Of a DNA stretch of 9,120 bases, positions 1 through 6,768 are shown piece after piece; positions within the stretch are counted from its first letter, which is position 1, and every line of letters starts with the position of its first letter. Origin of the DNA: Candidatus Zhuqueibacterota bacterium (GTDB taxonomy: Bacteria; SM23-31). A model generated the notes under the pieces. It was not told where the DNA came from. It searched no databases and worked only from the letters and a program-made list of their open reading frames with translations. The stretch lies in assembly GCA_022562855.1 (NCBI GenBank), contig JADFON010000046.1:1-9120 (forward strand), written 5' to 3'. A program made the translations under genes and the position numbers.

Positions 1-67
1 ATTGGGCGCTAGCTCGACGAACGTCCACGAATGGCCGCTTCCAGCATGCCAGGAGTGGCATACTCCA
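1..67. other. GC-rich left edge that does not match NuoJ
   Basis: The first ~70 bases are about 61% G+C by my count, against roughly 37% in the adjoining nuoJ start. On the minus strand the nuoJ frame enters here and loses NuoJ character after residue 18, then stops at TAG (positions 11-9). On the plus strand a frame from position 2 is open for 29 codons (beginning LGASSTNVHEWPLP, ending RPPK) and stops inside nuoJ. I recognise neither reading. The stretch contains an NheI-type palindrome (GCTAGC, 8-13), an SphI-type palindrome (GCATGC, 44-49) and small inverted repeats such as TGCCA-4-TGGCA. It could be a recombination junction, a chimeric contig end or linker sequence. Confidence 0.5.
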
Positions 68-119
68 GCGCCGAACCGACCGCCAAAATAGCAAATCCAT
101 AAAAGAAAATATATTCCAT
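9..119 (-). CDS. nuoJ: NuoJ, N-terminal fragment only (truncated)
   Basis: NuoJ is a membrane subunit of complex I, placed after nuoI in the usual order. The frame starts at ATG 119-117 with MEYIFFYGFAILAVGSAL, which has the character of NuoJ transmembrane helix 1. A family member would go on to an R-N-P-V-type motif and four more helices, about 160-200 residues in all. Here the sequence changes after residue 18 to EYATPGMLEAAIRGRSSS and ends at TAG, giving only 36 residues. The start shares one base with an upstream stop (TAATG, 121-117), a layout typical of translational coupling. Identification rests on the short hydrophobic start plus position downstream of nuoH. The break may be a true truncation or an assembly artefact at the edge. 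Confidence 0.65.
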   Translation of the reverse strand: MEYIFFYGFAILAVGSALEYATPGMLEAAIRGRSSS

Positions 120-166
120 TAATCTGTCCAGATTCGGTTAATTTCTCTTAAAAGGTTTATCTCCCG
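119..166 (-). other. nuoH-nuoJ gap where nuoI is expected
   Basis: In the canonical order nuoI, the 2x[4Fe-4S] ferredoxin-like subunit, sits between nuoH and nuoJ. Here the nuoH stop (169-167) is followed by only 47 non-coding bases before the nuoJ ATG. A GGGAG Shine-Dalgarno-like motif lies directly after the nuoH stop with no ATG at a useful distance. The in-frame stretch after the stop is open for 15 codons (REINLLREINRIWTD) and ends in a TAA overlapping the nuoJ ATG. No CxxCxxCxxxCP motif is present. The gap might hold the ends of a deleted nuoI, but a 15-codon resemblance cannot prove that. Confidence 0.45.
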
Positions 167-1210
167 CTAATTAATAATCGCTACCACAATAGCCGTTACC
201 ATTGCGTTGATTATCGCCAGCGGTAAAAATACTTTCCATCCAAGCGCCATCAACTGGTTGTATTTAAATCTCGGTAATGTCCATCGAACCCATATAAAGG
301 TGATAATAAAGAAAATGGTCTTCAGGCTAAACGACAATACCTGTAGTAACTGTAATATCCAATTCGGCATCGGGATGTTCTCTATCCAGGGTAAATGCCA
401 GCCGCCAAGAAAAAGAGTTGCAATGAGCGCAGATGCTATAACCAGGTTTATATATTCGGCAAGCAGGTACAGCGAAAATTTCATACCGCTATATTCCGTA
501 TGATAACCCGCAACAAGTTCCTGTTCCGCTTCGGCAAGATCAAACGGGAGCCTGTTTGTTTCAGCAAATATCGCTATGACAAAAAGTATAAATGCCAGAG
601 GCTGGAAGAAGATATTCCAACCCGGAATAATACCAAAAAACATTGTATGCTGCTGAGCGACTATATCGGGCAATTTTAATGACCCGGCTACCATTATTAC
701 TCCTATGACAGAAAGACCGAGTGACAGCTCATAACTTATCATTTGCGCCGAAGCGCGCAATCCGCCAAAAAGAGAGTACTTGTTGTTGGAAGCCCATGCA
801 CCGAGAACAATACCGTAAACCCCAAGAGAACCTATAGCGAATATATAGAGAAGACCGAAATCAAGGTTTGCGATTTGCAGCGCTATCTGTTTTCCCGCTA
901 TCGTTATCGAATCGCCGAATGGAATCACGGCGAAAAGTAAAAACGCAGGTATCAAAATAATGGCAGGGGCAATTATGAAGATTACTTTATCCCCGCGTGC
1001 GGTTATTAATTCTTCTTTAAATATGAGTTTGAATAAGTCGGCAAGCGGTTGAAGGAGTCCCTGTGGTCCGACTCGATTTGGGCCAAGCCGGTCCTGGATA
1101 AATGCGCTTAACCGCCGTTCGGCAAGTATAGTCATAGCTGCGGCAGTCAATAAAATCATTAAAACTACCGCAATTTTTGCAACAACAATAAAAATATCAG
1201 CGCTATCCAT
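167..1210 (-). CDS. nuoH: NADH-quinone oxidoreductase subunit H
   Basis: NuoH (ND1 family) is the membrane subunit at the joint of the two arms of complex I. It shapes the entrance of the quinone chamber and begins the proton path. The 347-residue length is normal for the family and the protein is hydrophobic throughout, about eight membrane helices. Visible signatures are AERRLSAFIQDRLGPNRVGPQG (30-51), the GAWASNNKYSLFGGLR loop (137-152), RASAQMISYELSLGL (152-166) and AETNRLPFDLAEAEQELVAG (216-235) followed by HTEYSG. The Glu-rich cytoplasmic loop facing the quinone site is therefore intact. The ATG start has no clear Shine-Dalgarno sequence; it lies 42 bases after the nuoG stop, so reinitiation from nuoG is plausible. 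The next canonical gene, nuoI, is missing downstream. Confidence 0.97.
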   Translation of the reverse strand: MDSADIFIVVAKIAVVLMILLTAAAMTILAERRLSAFIQDRLGPNRVGPQGLLQPLADLFKLIFKEELITARGDKVIFIIAPAIILIPAFLLFAVIPFGDSITIAGKQIALQIANLDFGLLYIFAIGSLGVYGIVLGAWASNNKYSLFGGLRASAQMISYELSLGLSVIGVIMVAGSLKLPDIVAQQHTMFFGIIPGWNIFFQPLAFILFVIAIFAETNRLPFDLAEAEQELVAGYHTEYSGMKFSLYLLAEYINLVIASALIATLFLGGWHLPWIENIPMPNWILQLLQVLSFSLKTIFFIITFIWVRWTLPRFKYNQLMALGWKVFLPLAIINAMVTAIVVAIIN

Positions 1211-1252
1211 AATTTTCAGGTTATGAAAAAAGTGAATCGAAATCTATCGCAT

Positions 1253-2860
1253 TCAAGGTGATGAACCAGCCGTCTGCAATACGGCTTTTAACAAAGCGCC
1301 GGACGCGCCGATTTTAAAATGTGTGAGCCCTTTTAGTTCGGGATAACTCTTTGCCATTTGCATAAAAACATCGCCGTAAGAATTCCATTTTAAATGATGA
1401 TTTTGCATAGAGGCAAGCCGCTTAACAATGTCCCATGTATTTTTTACTCCCTCCGGTGCATTAACCGACTGCTGCAACAGTTGGAGCCGTTTCTGATAAT
1501 TAATAAATGTTCCGGTTTTTTCGAAAGACGTTGCTCCTGGGAGTACGACATCAGCCAGCTTTGCAACCGGCGAAAGAACAATATCTTCAACGATAAGAAA
1601 GGGTAGTTTAGCCAGTACATCCAAAATGCTTTGTGATATTTCGGAAAGATCGTTATGTACCACATAGAGAGCTTTTATGTTCCCCGATTTTATTCGCGAC
1701 ATAATTGAACCGCCATTTATGTCAGGTTTATCCATACCGAAAACCAACTGCAATCCTTCCTGATTCGGGGTCGAATCTCCTTTTATTATAAAGCCTCCTC
1801 TGAAGCTCTTGTCCTCCTTATCGGGTTTATAGAATAACCCGCTGATTTCCGATGAATTTACCGCCGTACTTAGAAACTCCTTTACAGCAAACGCGTCTTC
1901 GATGAGTGCACCGGGCGAAATGAGACCGGCTACGGAATTTTTCGTTTTTTGATATTTTCTCAACCCGTCCGAAGCAGTTTTGACCGCCTCGTTCCACGAT
2001 ATATTTTTCAGCGTTTGTTCTTCTTTTACCTTTGGGATTGTCAAACGCTCAATATCCTCATAGGCTTTATTGCCATACCTTCCGGTTTCACATATCCAAT
2101 GACCGTTTACCTCTTCATTTGTTCTTGGAATAATACGGAAAATCTTATCGAGTGATGAATCTACATAGGTATTACATCCTGCGCTGCATTCTCCGCAGAC
2201 GGAGGGAGTTCTTGAAAGATTCCAGACACGTGTTCTGTGTATGAAATTTTTATCGAGAAGCGCCCCAACAGGACAAATATCAACCACGTTACCGGCGAGA
2301 GGATGCTCTAATTGCCGCCCTTCCGGTACTGCGATTTCACTGTTAGACCCCCTGCTAATGACCGTTAGCTGTGCGTCTCCGCCAATTTCGTCCATAAAGC
2401 GTGTGCACCTTGTACAGAGGATACAACGAGTTGTAGCAAGCATTATATTCGGACCGAGATCTTTGAATGGCGGCACCCGTTTTTCCTCTTTGAACCGGCT
2501 GTGACTCGTACCGTACTCAAAGGAATAATCCTGCAGTTGGCATTCCCCCGCTTTATCGCAAACAGGGCAATCAAGCGGGTGGTTTAAAAGGAGAAACTCC
2601 AGGATGATCTCGCGGTCGCGCTTTATCTTTTCCGATTCCGTTCTGACTACCATTCCTTCTGTCACCGGTGTTCCGCATGCTATTACATCCTTTGGAGCTC
2701 CTTCGATTTCTACCAGGCACAACCTGCAGCTTCCGGCAATGCTCAAAGCGGGATGCCAACAATAATGTGGTATAACAATGCCCGCCTTCTCTGCAGCACT
2801 GATTATTGTGGTTCCGGGTTCAACTGAAACTTCACTGTCATTTATGGTTAATGTAATCAC
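1253..2860 (-). CDS. nuoG: NADH-quinone oxidoreductase subunit G (short form, with N7 ligands)
   Basis: NuoG carries electrons through the peripheral arm of complex I between NuoE/F and NuoI/B. The 535-residue protein starts with a [2Fe-2S] domain (C34, C45, C48, C62; cluster N1b). Next comes the His-Cys box H94-C98-C101-C107 (N5), then C146-C149-C152 with C196 in a CPVGAL motif (N4). A further set, C222-C225-C229 with C257, matches the extra N7 cluster found in only some bacteria. The rest is a reduced molybdopterin-oxidoreductase-like domain ending near ADVVLPGATSFEKTGTFIN. Many NuoG proteins are longer (roughly 680-900 residues), so this is a compact version, but no break is visible. The start is GTG (2860-2858), with AAGAG nine bases upstream. 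A 182-base gap with repeat-like DNA separates it from nuoF. Confidence 0.96.
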   Translation of the reverse strand: MITLTINDSEVSVEPGTTIISAAEKAGIVIPHYCWHPALSIAGSCRLCLVEIEGAPKDVIACGTPVTEGMVVRTESEKIKRDREIILEFLLLNHPLDCPVCDKAGECQLQDYSFEYGTSHSRFKEEKRVPPFKDLGPNIMLATTRCILCTRCTRFMDEIGGDAQLTVISRGSNSEIAVPEGRQLEHPLAGNVVDICPVGALLDKNFIHRTRVWNLSRTPSVCGECSAGCNTYVDSSLDKIFRIIPRTNEEVNGHWICETGRYGNKAYEDIERLTIPKVKEEQTLKNISWNEAVKTASDGLRKYQKTKNSVAGLISPGALIEDAFAVKEFLSTAVNSSEISGLFYKPDKEDKSFRGGFIIKGDSTPNQEGLQLVFGMDKPDINGGSIMSRIKSGNIKALYVVHNDLSEISQSILDVLAKLPFLIVEDIVLSPVAKLADVVLPGATSFEKTGTFINYQKRLQLLQQSVNAPEGVKNTWDIVKRLASMQNHHLKWNSYGDVFMQMAKSYPELKGLTHFKIGASGALLKAVLQTAGSSP

Positions 2861-2880
2861 AATATGAAACTCTTTTTTTT

Positions 2881-2949
2881 AGACACAGATTAACGCAGAT
2901 TTAACCGATTTTCACTGAAATGAAAACCGAAAATGTTCACTATGCTCCC
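2881..2949. repeat. Degenerate intergenic repeat with hairpin, nuoF-nuoG gap
   Basis: The gap 2861-3042 holds no gene. On the plus strand, short units of ~11 bases follow each other: ACACAGATTA, ACGCAGATTTA, then ACCGATTTTC. An imperfect hairpin follows, with arms CGATTTTCA (2906-2914) and TGAAAACCG (2921-2929) pairing at 8 of 9 positions around a six-base loop. The start of the element (2883-2897) matches 4841-4855 in the nuoD-nuoE gap at 13 of 15 bases, so this looks like a dispersed family. From general experience, similar CACAGATTAACGCAGATT-type sequence recurs between genes in several environmental genomes; I could not search for it. It has no T-run and does not look like an intrinsic terminator. 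Confidence 0.5.
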
Positions 2950-3042
2950 CTTTAAATATTTGTCTCCTGATTATATAATTCAATATACTTAATCAAAAAA
3001 CTGTGTTCATCTGTTGTATCGGTGCAAGTCCGTTTCTAATAA

Positions 3043-4314
3043 TCATGCAGCTAATACACACTTTTTCTGTTTTACGTGTTCTTCAAACTCGCTGCGGAAT
3101 TTCGTAACAAATGCCCTCACGGGCCATGCTCCCGCTTCTCCAAATGCGCAAATTGTCCGTCCTTCAATATTATTTGTAATTTCAAGGAGTAAGTCTATGT
3201 CGTCCGGTTCGCCTTGACCGTGCTCAATCCTGTCAAGTATCGATTTCATCCACCCCATACCTTCCCTGCACGGTGTACACTGACCGCACGATTCATGAGC
3301 ATAGAATTTCGAGAGGTTCAGGCAGGCATCGACCATACAGGTTTTGTCGTCCATTACGATAATGCCCGCTGAGCCAAGATGAGAACCGATCTTTGCCAGC
3401 GAATCAAAATCCATTTTTACATCGATTTCACCGGGTGTCAAGACCGGCATCGAAGCGCCGCCGGGAATAACCGCTTTGAGGTTATTGTCATCCCGAATAC
3501 CGTCCGCGCAATCATAGATGAGTTCCTTCAAAGTAATTCCCATAGGAAATTCGTAGAGACCGGGTTTCTTAACATGCCCGCTGATACAATAAACTTTTGT
3601 ACCCGTGCCCCGTTCGACACCAATTGATGCGAATGCGGCATAACCGTTATTAATTATAAAAGGAATATTTGCGAGAGTTTCCGTGTTGTTCACCACCGTG
3701 GGACAGCCAAACGCCCCCTCTAATGCCGGAAACGGAGGTTTGATCCTGGGCCATCCTCTCTTTCCTTCAAGCGATTCTATCAAACCGGTTTCTTCGCCAC
3801 AAATATACGCGCCGGCGCCCCGGTGTACATAAATCCGGTGATCAAATCCACTCCCGAGAATGTTATCCCCGAGATACCCTGCATTCTCCGCCTCTTTTAT
3901 CGCTCTTTCCAGAATTTCAGCTTCGCGATAAAATTCACCCCGGATATAAATATATGACACGTTGCATTTTATTACATAAGAAGAGATAATTTGTCCTTCA
4001 AGCGTTAAATGCGGATCACGAATCATAATTGCCCTGTCTTTAAACGTACCGGGTTCACTTTCGTCGGCATTATTAATCAAGTAGCGCGCTTTCGGAGTGT
4101 CTTTAGGAACGAAGCTCCATTTCATACCTGTAGGAAATCCGGCTCCTCCCCTTCCCCTCAACCCTGACTTTTTCACCTCTTCGATTATTGCATCCTGCGA
4201 CATTTCACCAAGCGCCTTTTTCAGAGCAGAATAACCACCTTCGGCTTCATAGTCTTTAAGGCTGCCGGTGTATCCCGGCTGCTCCATATTTTTCATTATA
4301 ATTTTATTATTCAT
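3043..4314 (-). CDS. nuoF: NADH-quinone oxidoreductase subunit F (NADH/FMN subunit)
   Basis: NuoF (51 kDa family) binds NADH and FMN, takes the hydride and passes electrons to cluster N3 at the tip of the peripheral arm. The 423 residues are normal for the family. Visible are the glycine-rich nucleotide site GLRGRGGAGFPTGMKW (51-66), NNADESEPGTFKDR (81-94) of the FMN/NADH pocket, GAGAYICGEETGLIESLEG in the middle, and the N3 cluster ligands C343, C346 and C349 (SCGQCTPCREG) plus C389. The start overlaps the nuoE stop by four bases (ATGA) and has GGAGGG nine bases upstream (4329-4324), which favours this ATG over Met7 or Met10. E and F are therefore translationally coupled. Nothing is odd in the sequence. 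Confidence 0.98.
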   Translation of the reverse strand: MNNKIIMKNMEQPGYTGSLKDYEAEGGYSALKKALGEMSQDAIIEEVKKSGLRGRGGAGFPTGMKWSFVPKDTPKARYLINNADESEPGTFKDRAIMIRDPHLTLEGQIISSYVIKCNVSYIYIRGEFYREAEILERAIKEAENAGYLGDNILGSGFDHRIYVHRGAGAYICGEETGLIESLEGKRGWPRIKPPFPALEGAFGCPTVVNNTETLANIPFIINNGYAAFASIGVERGTGTKVYCISGHVKKPGLYEFPMGITLKELIYDCADGIRDDNNLKAVIPGGASMPVLTPGEIDVKMDFDSLAKIGSHLGSAGIIVMDDKTCMVDACLNLSKFYAHESCGQCTPCREGMGWMKSILDRIEHGQGEPDDIDLLLEITNNIEGRTICAFGEAGAWPVRAFVTKFRSEFEEHVKQKKCVLAA

Positions 4315-4826
4315 TGTACCGGACCCTCCGCAGAGGGATTATTCACACTCTTGACTGCAAGTCTGTCAATCAATTTATCGATCTTATCCAGCGTCAGGCT
4401 TTCATAATAGTCATCGTTTATCCGCATAGCAGGCGCCGTTCCACATGCCCCGAGACATTCAACTTTTAATAGTGAAAACTGGTTATCGAGGGTCGTTTCC
4501 CCGGGAGAAATTCCAAGCTTGCTTTTCAAATGATCGACAATATTGGCGGCGCCAAGCAATGAACAGGATAGAGTATGGCAAACCTGGATAACATGTTTTC
4601 CCATCTTTTCCCGGTAAAACATTGAATAAAAACTGACAATGTTATTCGTTTCCGCTACTGTCAAATCAAGAAGTCCGGAAACATATTCAATTACTTCGTT
4701 GGATATATAACCGAAATCGCGCTGGGCAAGGAAAAGAGTGGGAATCGAGGCTGCTTTTCGTGTAGGATACCTATCAAGCAGTCCCTCAAATTCATGAAGT
4801 GTTTTTTGTGAAAATTCTACAGACAT
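4311..4826 (-). CDS. nuoE: NADH-quinone oxidoreductase subunit E
   Basis: NuoE (24 kDa family) is a thioredoxin-fold [2Fe-2S] protein that holds cluster N1a next to the FMN in NuoF. The four expected ligands are present: C83 and C88 in CHTLSC, and C124 and C128 in VECLGACGTAP. The N-terminal helical part has the family pattern, with IPTLFLAQRDFGYIS (28-42) and the NNIVSFYSMFY segment (61-71). At 171 residues the length is ordinary. The ATG start has an A/T-rich upstream region and no recognisable Shine-Dalgarno sequence, a trait shared by nuoD and nuoH here. It overlaps nuoF by four bases. A 90-base gap containing short repeats lies between it and nuoD. Confidence 0.97.
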   Translation of the reverse strand: MSVEFSQKTLHEFEGLLDRYPTRKAASIPTLFLAQRDFGYISNEVIEYVSGLLDLTVAETNNIVSFYSMFYREKMGKHVIQVCHTLSCSLLGAANIVDHLKSKLGISPGETTLDNQFSLLKVECLGACGTAPAMRINDDYYESLTLDKIDKLIDRLAVKSVNNPSAEGPVQ

Positions 4827-4840
4827 ATTAAAAAAAATTT

Positions 4841-4903
4841 ACACTGATTAGCGCAAAAATTATATTGAGACGGATAACAATCGTTAATCCTGAAAATCCT
4901 GAA
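4841..4903. repeat. Intergenic repeat, nuoD-nuoE gap
   Basis: The 90-base gap 4827-4916 holds no gene. Bases 4841-4855 (ACACTGATTAGCGCA) match 2883-2897 in the nuoF-nuoG gap at 13 of 15 positions. A perfect tandem pair of AATCCTGAA (4886-4894 and 4895-4903) follows; on the minus strand it reads TTCAGGATTTTCAGGATT. Two different short repeat types thus sit side by side in one small gap. Their role is unknown. Confidence 0.5.
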
Positions 4904-4916
4904 TAAGGAGCTTAAC

Positions 4917-6128
4917 TTATCTATCTAATTCCCCCGCAATAATGTTCAAACTCCCCAGGACGGCGACCGAATCGGACAGCATCTTGCCCTTAAGCATCAT
5001 TGGCAAAACCTGGTAATTGTTTAGAGACGGCGGACGAACACGAAGACGGTACGGGTTATTCGAACCGTCGCTGACTATATAGAAACCGAGTTCTCCGTTG
5101 GGCGATTCGGTTGAAGAGTATATCTCACCTTCCGGAGGACGGATCCCTTTATGTTCCATCGTTATCATAAAATGGTGAATCAACTCTTCCATATTGTTGT
5201 GAACATCCTTCTTATCGGGAAGAATTATTTTCGGGTCGTCGATGTTCACGCTTCCCTCTGGAAGATTTTCTAAGGCTTGTTTAGCAATTATCAGAGACTG
5301 GTTTATTTCCTCCATTCTTACCCAGTACCTGTCGTAAGCGTCACCCCTGTCACCGACAGGAATGTCGAAATCAAAATCCTCATATGATGAATAGGGTTCA
5401 CTTTTTCTAATATCCCACGGCACCCCGGAGCCCCGAAGACAGGGACCGGTAAGACCATAGTTAATCGCCTCTTCACCATCGATAACTCCAATATTCCGCG
5501 TTCTCCCTAAAAATATTTTATTTCTCGTCAACAATGTATCTACTTCTTTAAAGACCGAAGGAAATTTAACAAGAAACTCCCGTGCCGGTTCAAAAAACTC
5601 ATCCGGCAGTTCACGCATCATTCCACCGATCCTCGTATAACTCGTGGTCAACCGGGTCCCGGTTGCAATTTTGAACAGATCGTATAATTTTTCCCTCTGT
5701 TCGAAAAAATACAAAAATGCAGTAAACGCCCCGAGATCCAGCGCCGCAGTGCCAATACTGACGAGATGGTCTGCAATCCTGGAAAGTTCCGCCATTAAGA
5801 CTCGGACGTATTCACACTTTTTTGTTACTTTTATGCCAAACAATTTTTCGCATGCAATCGCAAATCCGATATTATTGTTAAGGGGAGAAAGATAATTCAT
5901 CCGGTCGGACAAAGTAATGAACTGATTGTACGTAAGATGCTCCGCTAATTTTTCAAACCCGGTGTGCAGGTATCCAAGGTGCGGAACGACTTTTAGTATA
6001 GTTTCCCCATCAAGATCGATTTGCAGCCTGAGGGTGCCGTGAGTTGCCGGATGCTGAGGTCCCATACTGATGGTAACCGTCTCGGTCTCTAATCCCGGTG
6101 TTTTGGTTTCGGTCTGAGAATCAACCAT
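4917..6128 (-). CDS. nuoD: NADH-quinone oxidoreductase subunit D
   Basis: NuoD (49 kDa family, related to NiFe-hydrogenase large subunits) forms most of the quinone-reduction site with NuoB. The 403-residue protein is full length and not fused to NuoC, unlike in E. coli. MGPQHPATHG (22-31) is near the start. H30 and Y79 (in SDRMNYLSP) correspond by motif and by a constant offset of eight residues to Thermus His38 and Tyr87, the residues that contact the quinone head group. GPCLRGSGVPWDIRKSEPY, ESPNGELGFY and the terminal LNIIAGELDR are also typical. The ATG start lacks a clear Shine-Dalgarno sequence. Its partner NuoB is not encoded at the usual place in this operon. Confidence 0.98.
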   Translation of the reverse strand: MVDSQTETKTPGLETETVTISMGPQHPATHGTLRLQIDLDGETILKVVPHLGYLHTGFEKLAEHLTYNQFITLSDRMNYLSPLNNNIGFAIACEKLFGIKVTKKCEYVRVLMAELSRIADHLVSIGTAALDLGAFTAFLYFFEQREKLYDLFKIATGTRLTTSYTRIGGMMRELPDEFFEPAREFLVKFPSVFKEVDTLLTRNKIFLGRTRNIGVIDGEEAINYGLTGPCLRGSGVPWDIRKSEPYSSYEDFDFDIPVGDRGDAYDRYWVRMEEINQSLIIAKQALENLPEGSVNIDDPKIILPDKKDVHNNMEELIHHFMITMEHKGIRPPEGEIYSSTESPNGELGFYIVSDGSNNPYRLRVRPPSLNNYQVLPMMLKGKMLSDSVAVLGSLNIIAGELDR

Positions 6129-6212
6129 ATCAAATCAAAAGTAAAATACTTACTTCGGTAAAATTATTACAAAAATTTCAATTACTATTTAAGAAAGTCT
6201 TGCAAAAGCGTC

Positions 6213-6719
6213 TCACACATTTCTCAAATCTGGAAAATTGCTTCTGTACCCCTGCCCCTGAACCGGAAAATCTTTACGAAGCGGATGTCACTGAAAATCC
6301 TCCGGAAGCAAGAGCTTGCTAAGATCGGGATGTCCCTCAAAATTAATGCCAAATAACTCGGCGACCTCCCGTTCCATCCAATCGGCTGATTTCCACAACG
6401 GAAGCATTGTAGGAACATTCATATCATCTTCCGGCACCCAGACCTTCACTCTCAGACGGTGATAATAGGTATGAGAATGTAAGTGATATATTGCTGCGAA
6501 CCGCTCCTCTCCTCCAATTTTGAAACAATCAACTGCTGTAATATCCACAAGAAAATCGAACGCCGTTTCTTCGGACTCCTTAAGAAATTTCATGATCTCA
6601 AATACATCCTTTTTCTTGAGAAGCAACGTAAGATCATCCCGAAATTCCGCTGTGTCTATAAAAGAATCGGGATAACTGCTCGCTATAGAGGAAATATATT
6701 TTTTTTCTTCTTAAGTCAT
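6213..6719 (-). pseudogene. nuoC: NADH-quinone oxidoreductase subunit C, interrupted by two in-frame stops
   Basis: NuoC (30 kDa family) packs against NuoD in the peripheral arm and has no cofactor. The frame encodes the family signature DWMEREVAELFGINFEGHPDL and an N-terminal part with EFRDDLT and AFDFLVDITAVDC. Read from ATG 6719-6717 the full frame is 168 codons, a normal NuoC length. It is crossed by TAA at codon 3 (6713-6711) and by TGA at 6290-6288. After that TGA the same frame continues with HPLRKDFPVQGQGYRSNF to a final TGA at 6215-6213. Family members have a glycine before HPLRKD, so GGA to TGA is the simplest change. The longest uninterrupted piece with a permitted start is TTG 6626 to 6288 (112 residues), lacking both ends. 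Explanations are a pseudogene, sequencing error, or for the 5' stop a different start or slippage at the A8 tract (6703-6710 area). Confidence 0.85.
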
Positions 6720-6768
6720 AGAGGCAAGATTTGGTAGCGGCAAACTTAAGGAAAGAACCTAATCCCAT
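6634..6768 (-). other. Short ORF at the expected nuoB start; possible nuoB 5' relic
   Basis: NuoB should follow nuoA. An ATG at 6768-6766 overlaps the nuoA stop (ATGGGATTAG), has AAGGG upstream inside nuoA and begins MGLGSF; MGL is a common NuoB start. After about six residues it shows nothing of NuoB: no LACCAIEM motif, no cysteine ligands of cluster N2, no CPPRPE. The frame reads on as LKFAATKSCLYDLRRKK, enters the nuoC region out of frame and stops after 44 residues. Deleting one A from the A8 run would join this frame to nuoC. So it may be the stump of a deleted nuoB, an alternative start for nuoC, or chance. Confidence 0.35.

Noticed and set aside
2906-2929. Intrinsic terminator between nuoF and nuoG
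   Set aside because: The stem is A/T-rich with a mismatch and no T-run follows it on the minus strand; a terminator there would also cut the operon.
2935-3000. Short GTG ORF after an AAAGGGGAG motif in the nuoF-nuoG gap
   Set aside because: It encodes only 16 residues, most of them from the repeat element, so the site is not convincing as a gene.
6139-6155. Hairpin AAGTAA-5-TTACTT just upstream of the nuoD start
   Set aside because: Only six mostly A/T pairs; too weak to call a terminator or translational switch.
6288-6290. UGA read as glycine (SR1/Gracilibacteria-type code)
   Set aside because: nuoE, nuoF and nuoG end properly at TGA at family-typical lengths, no other gene has an internal TGA, and the TAA in nuoC would remain unexplained.
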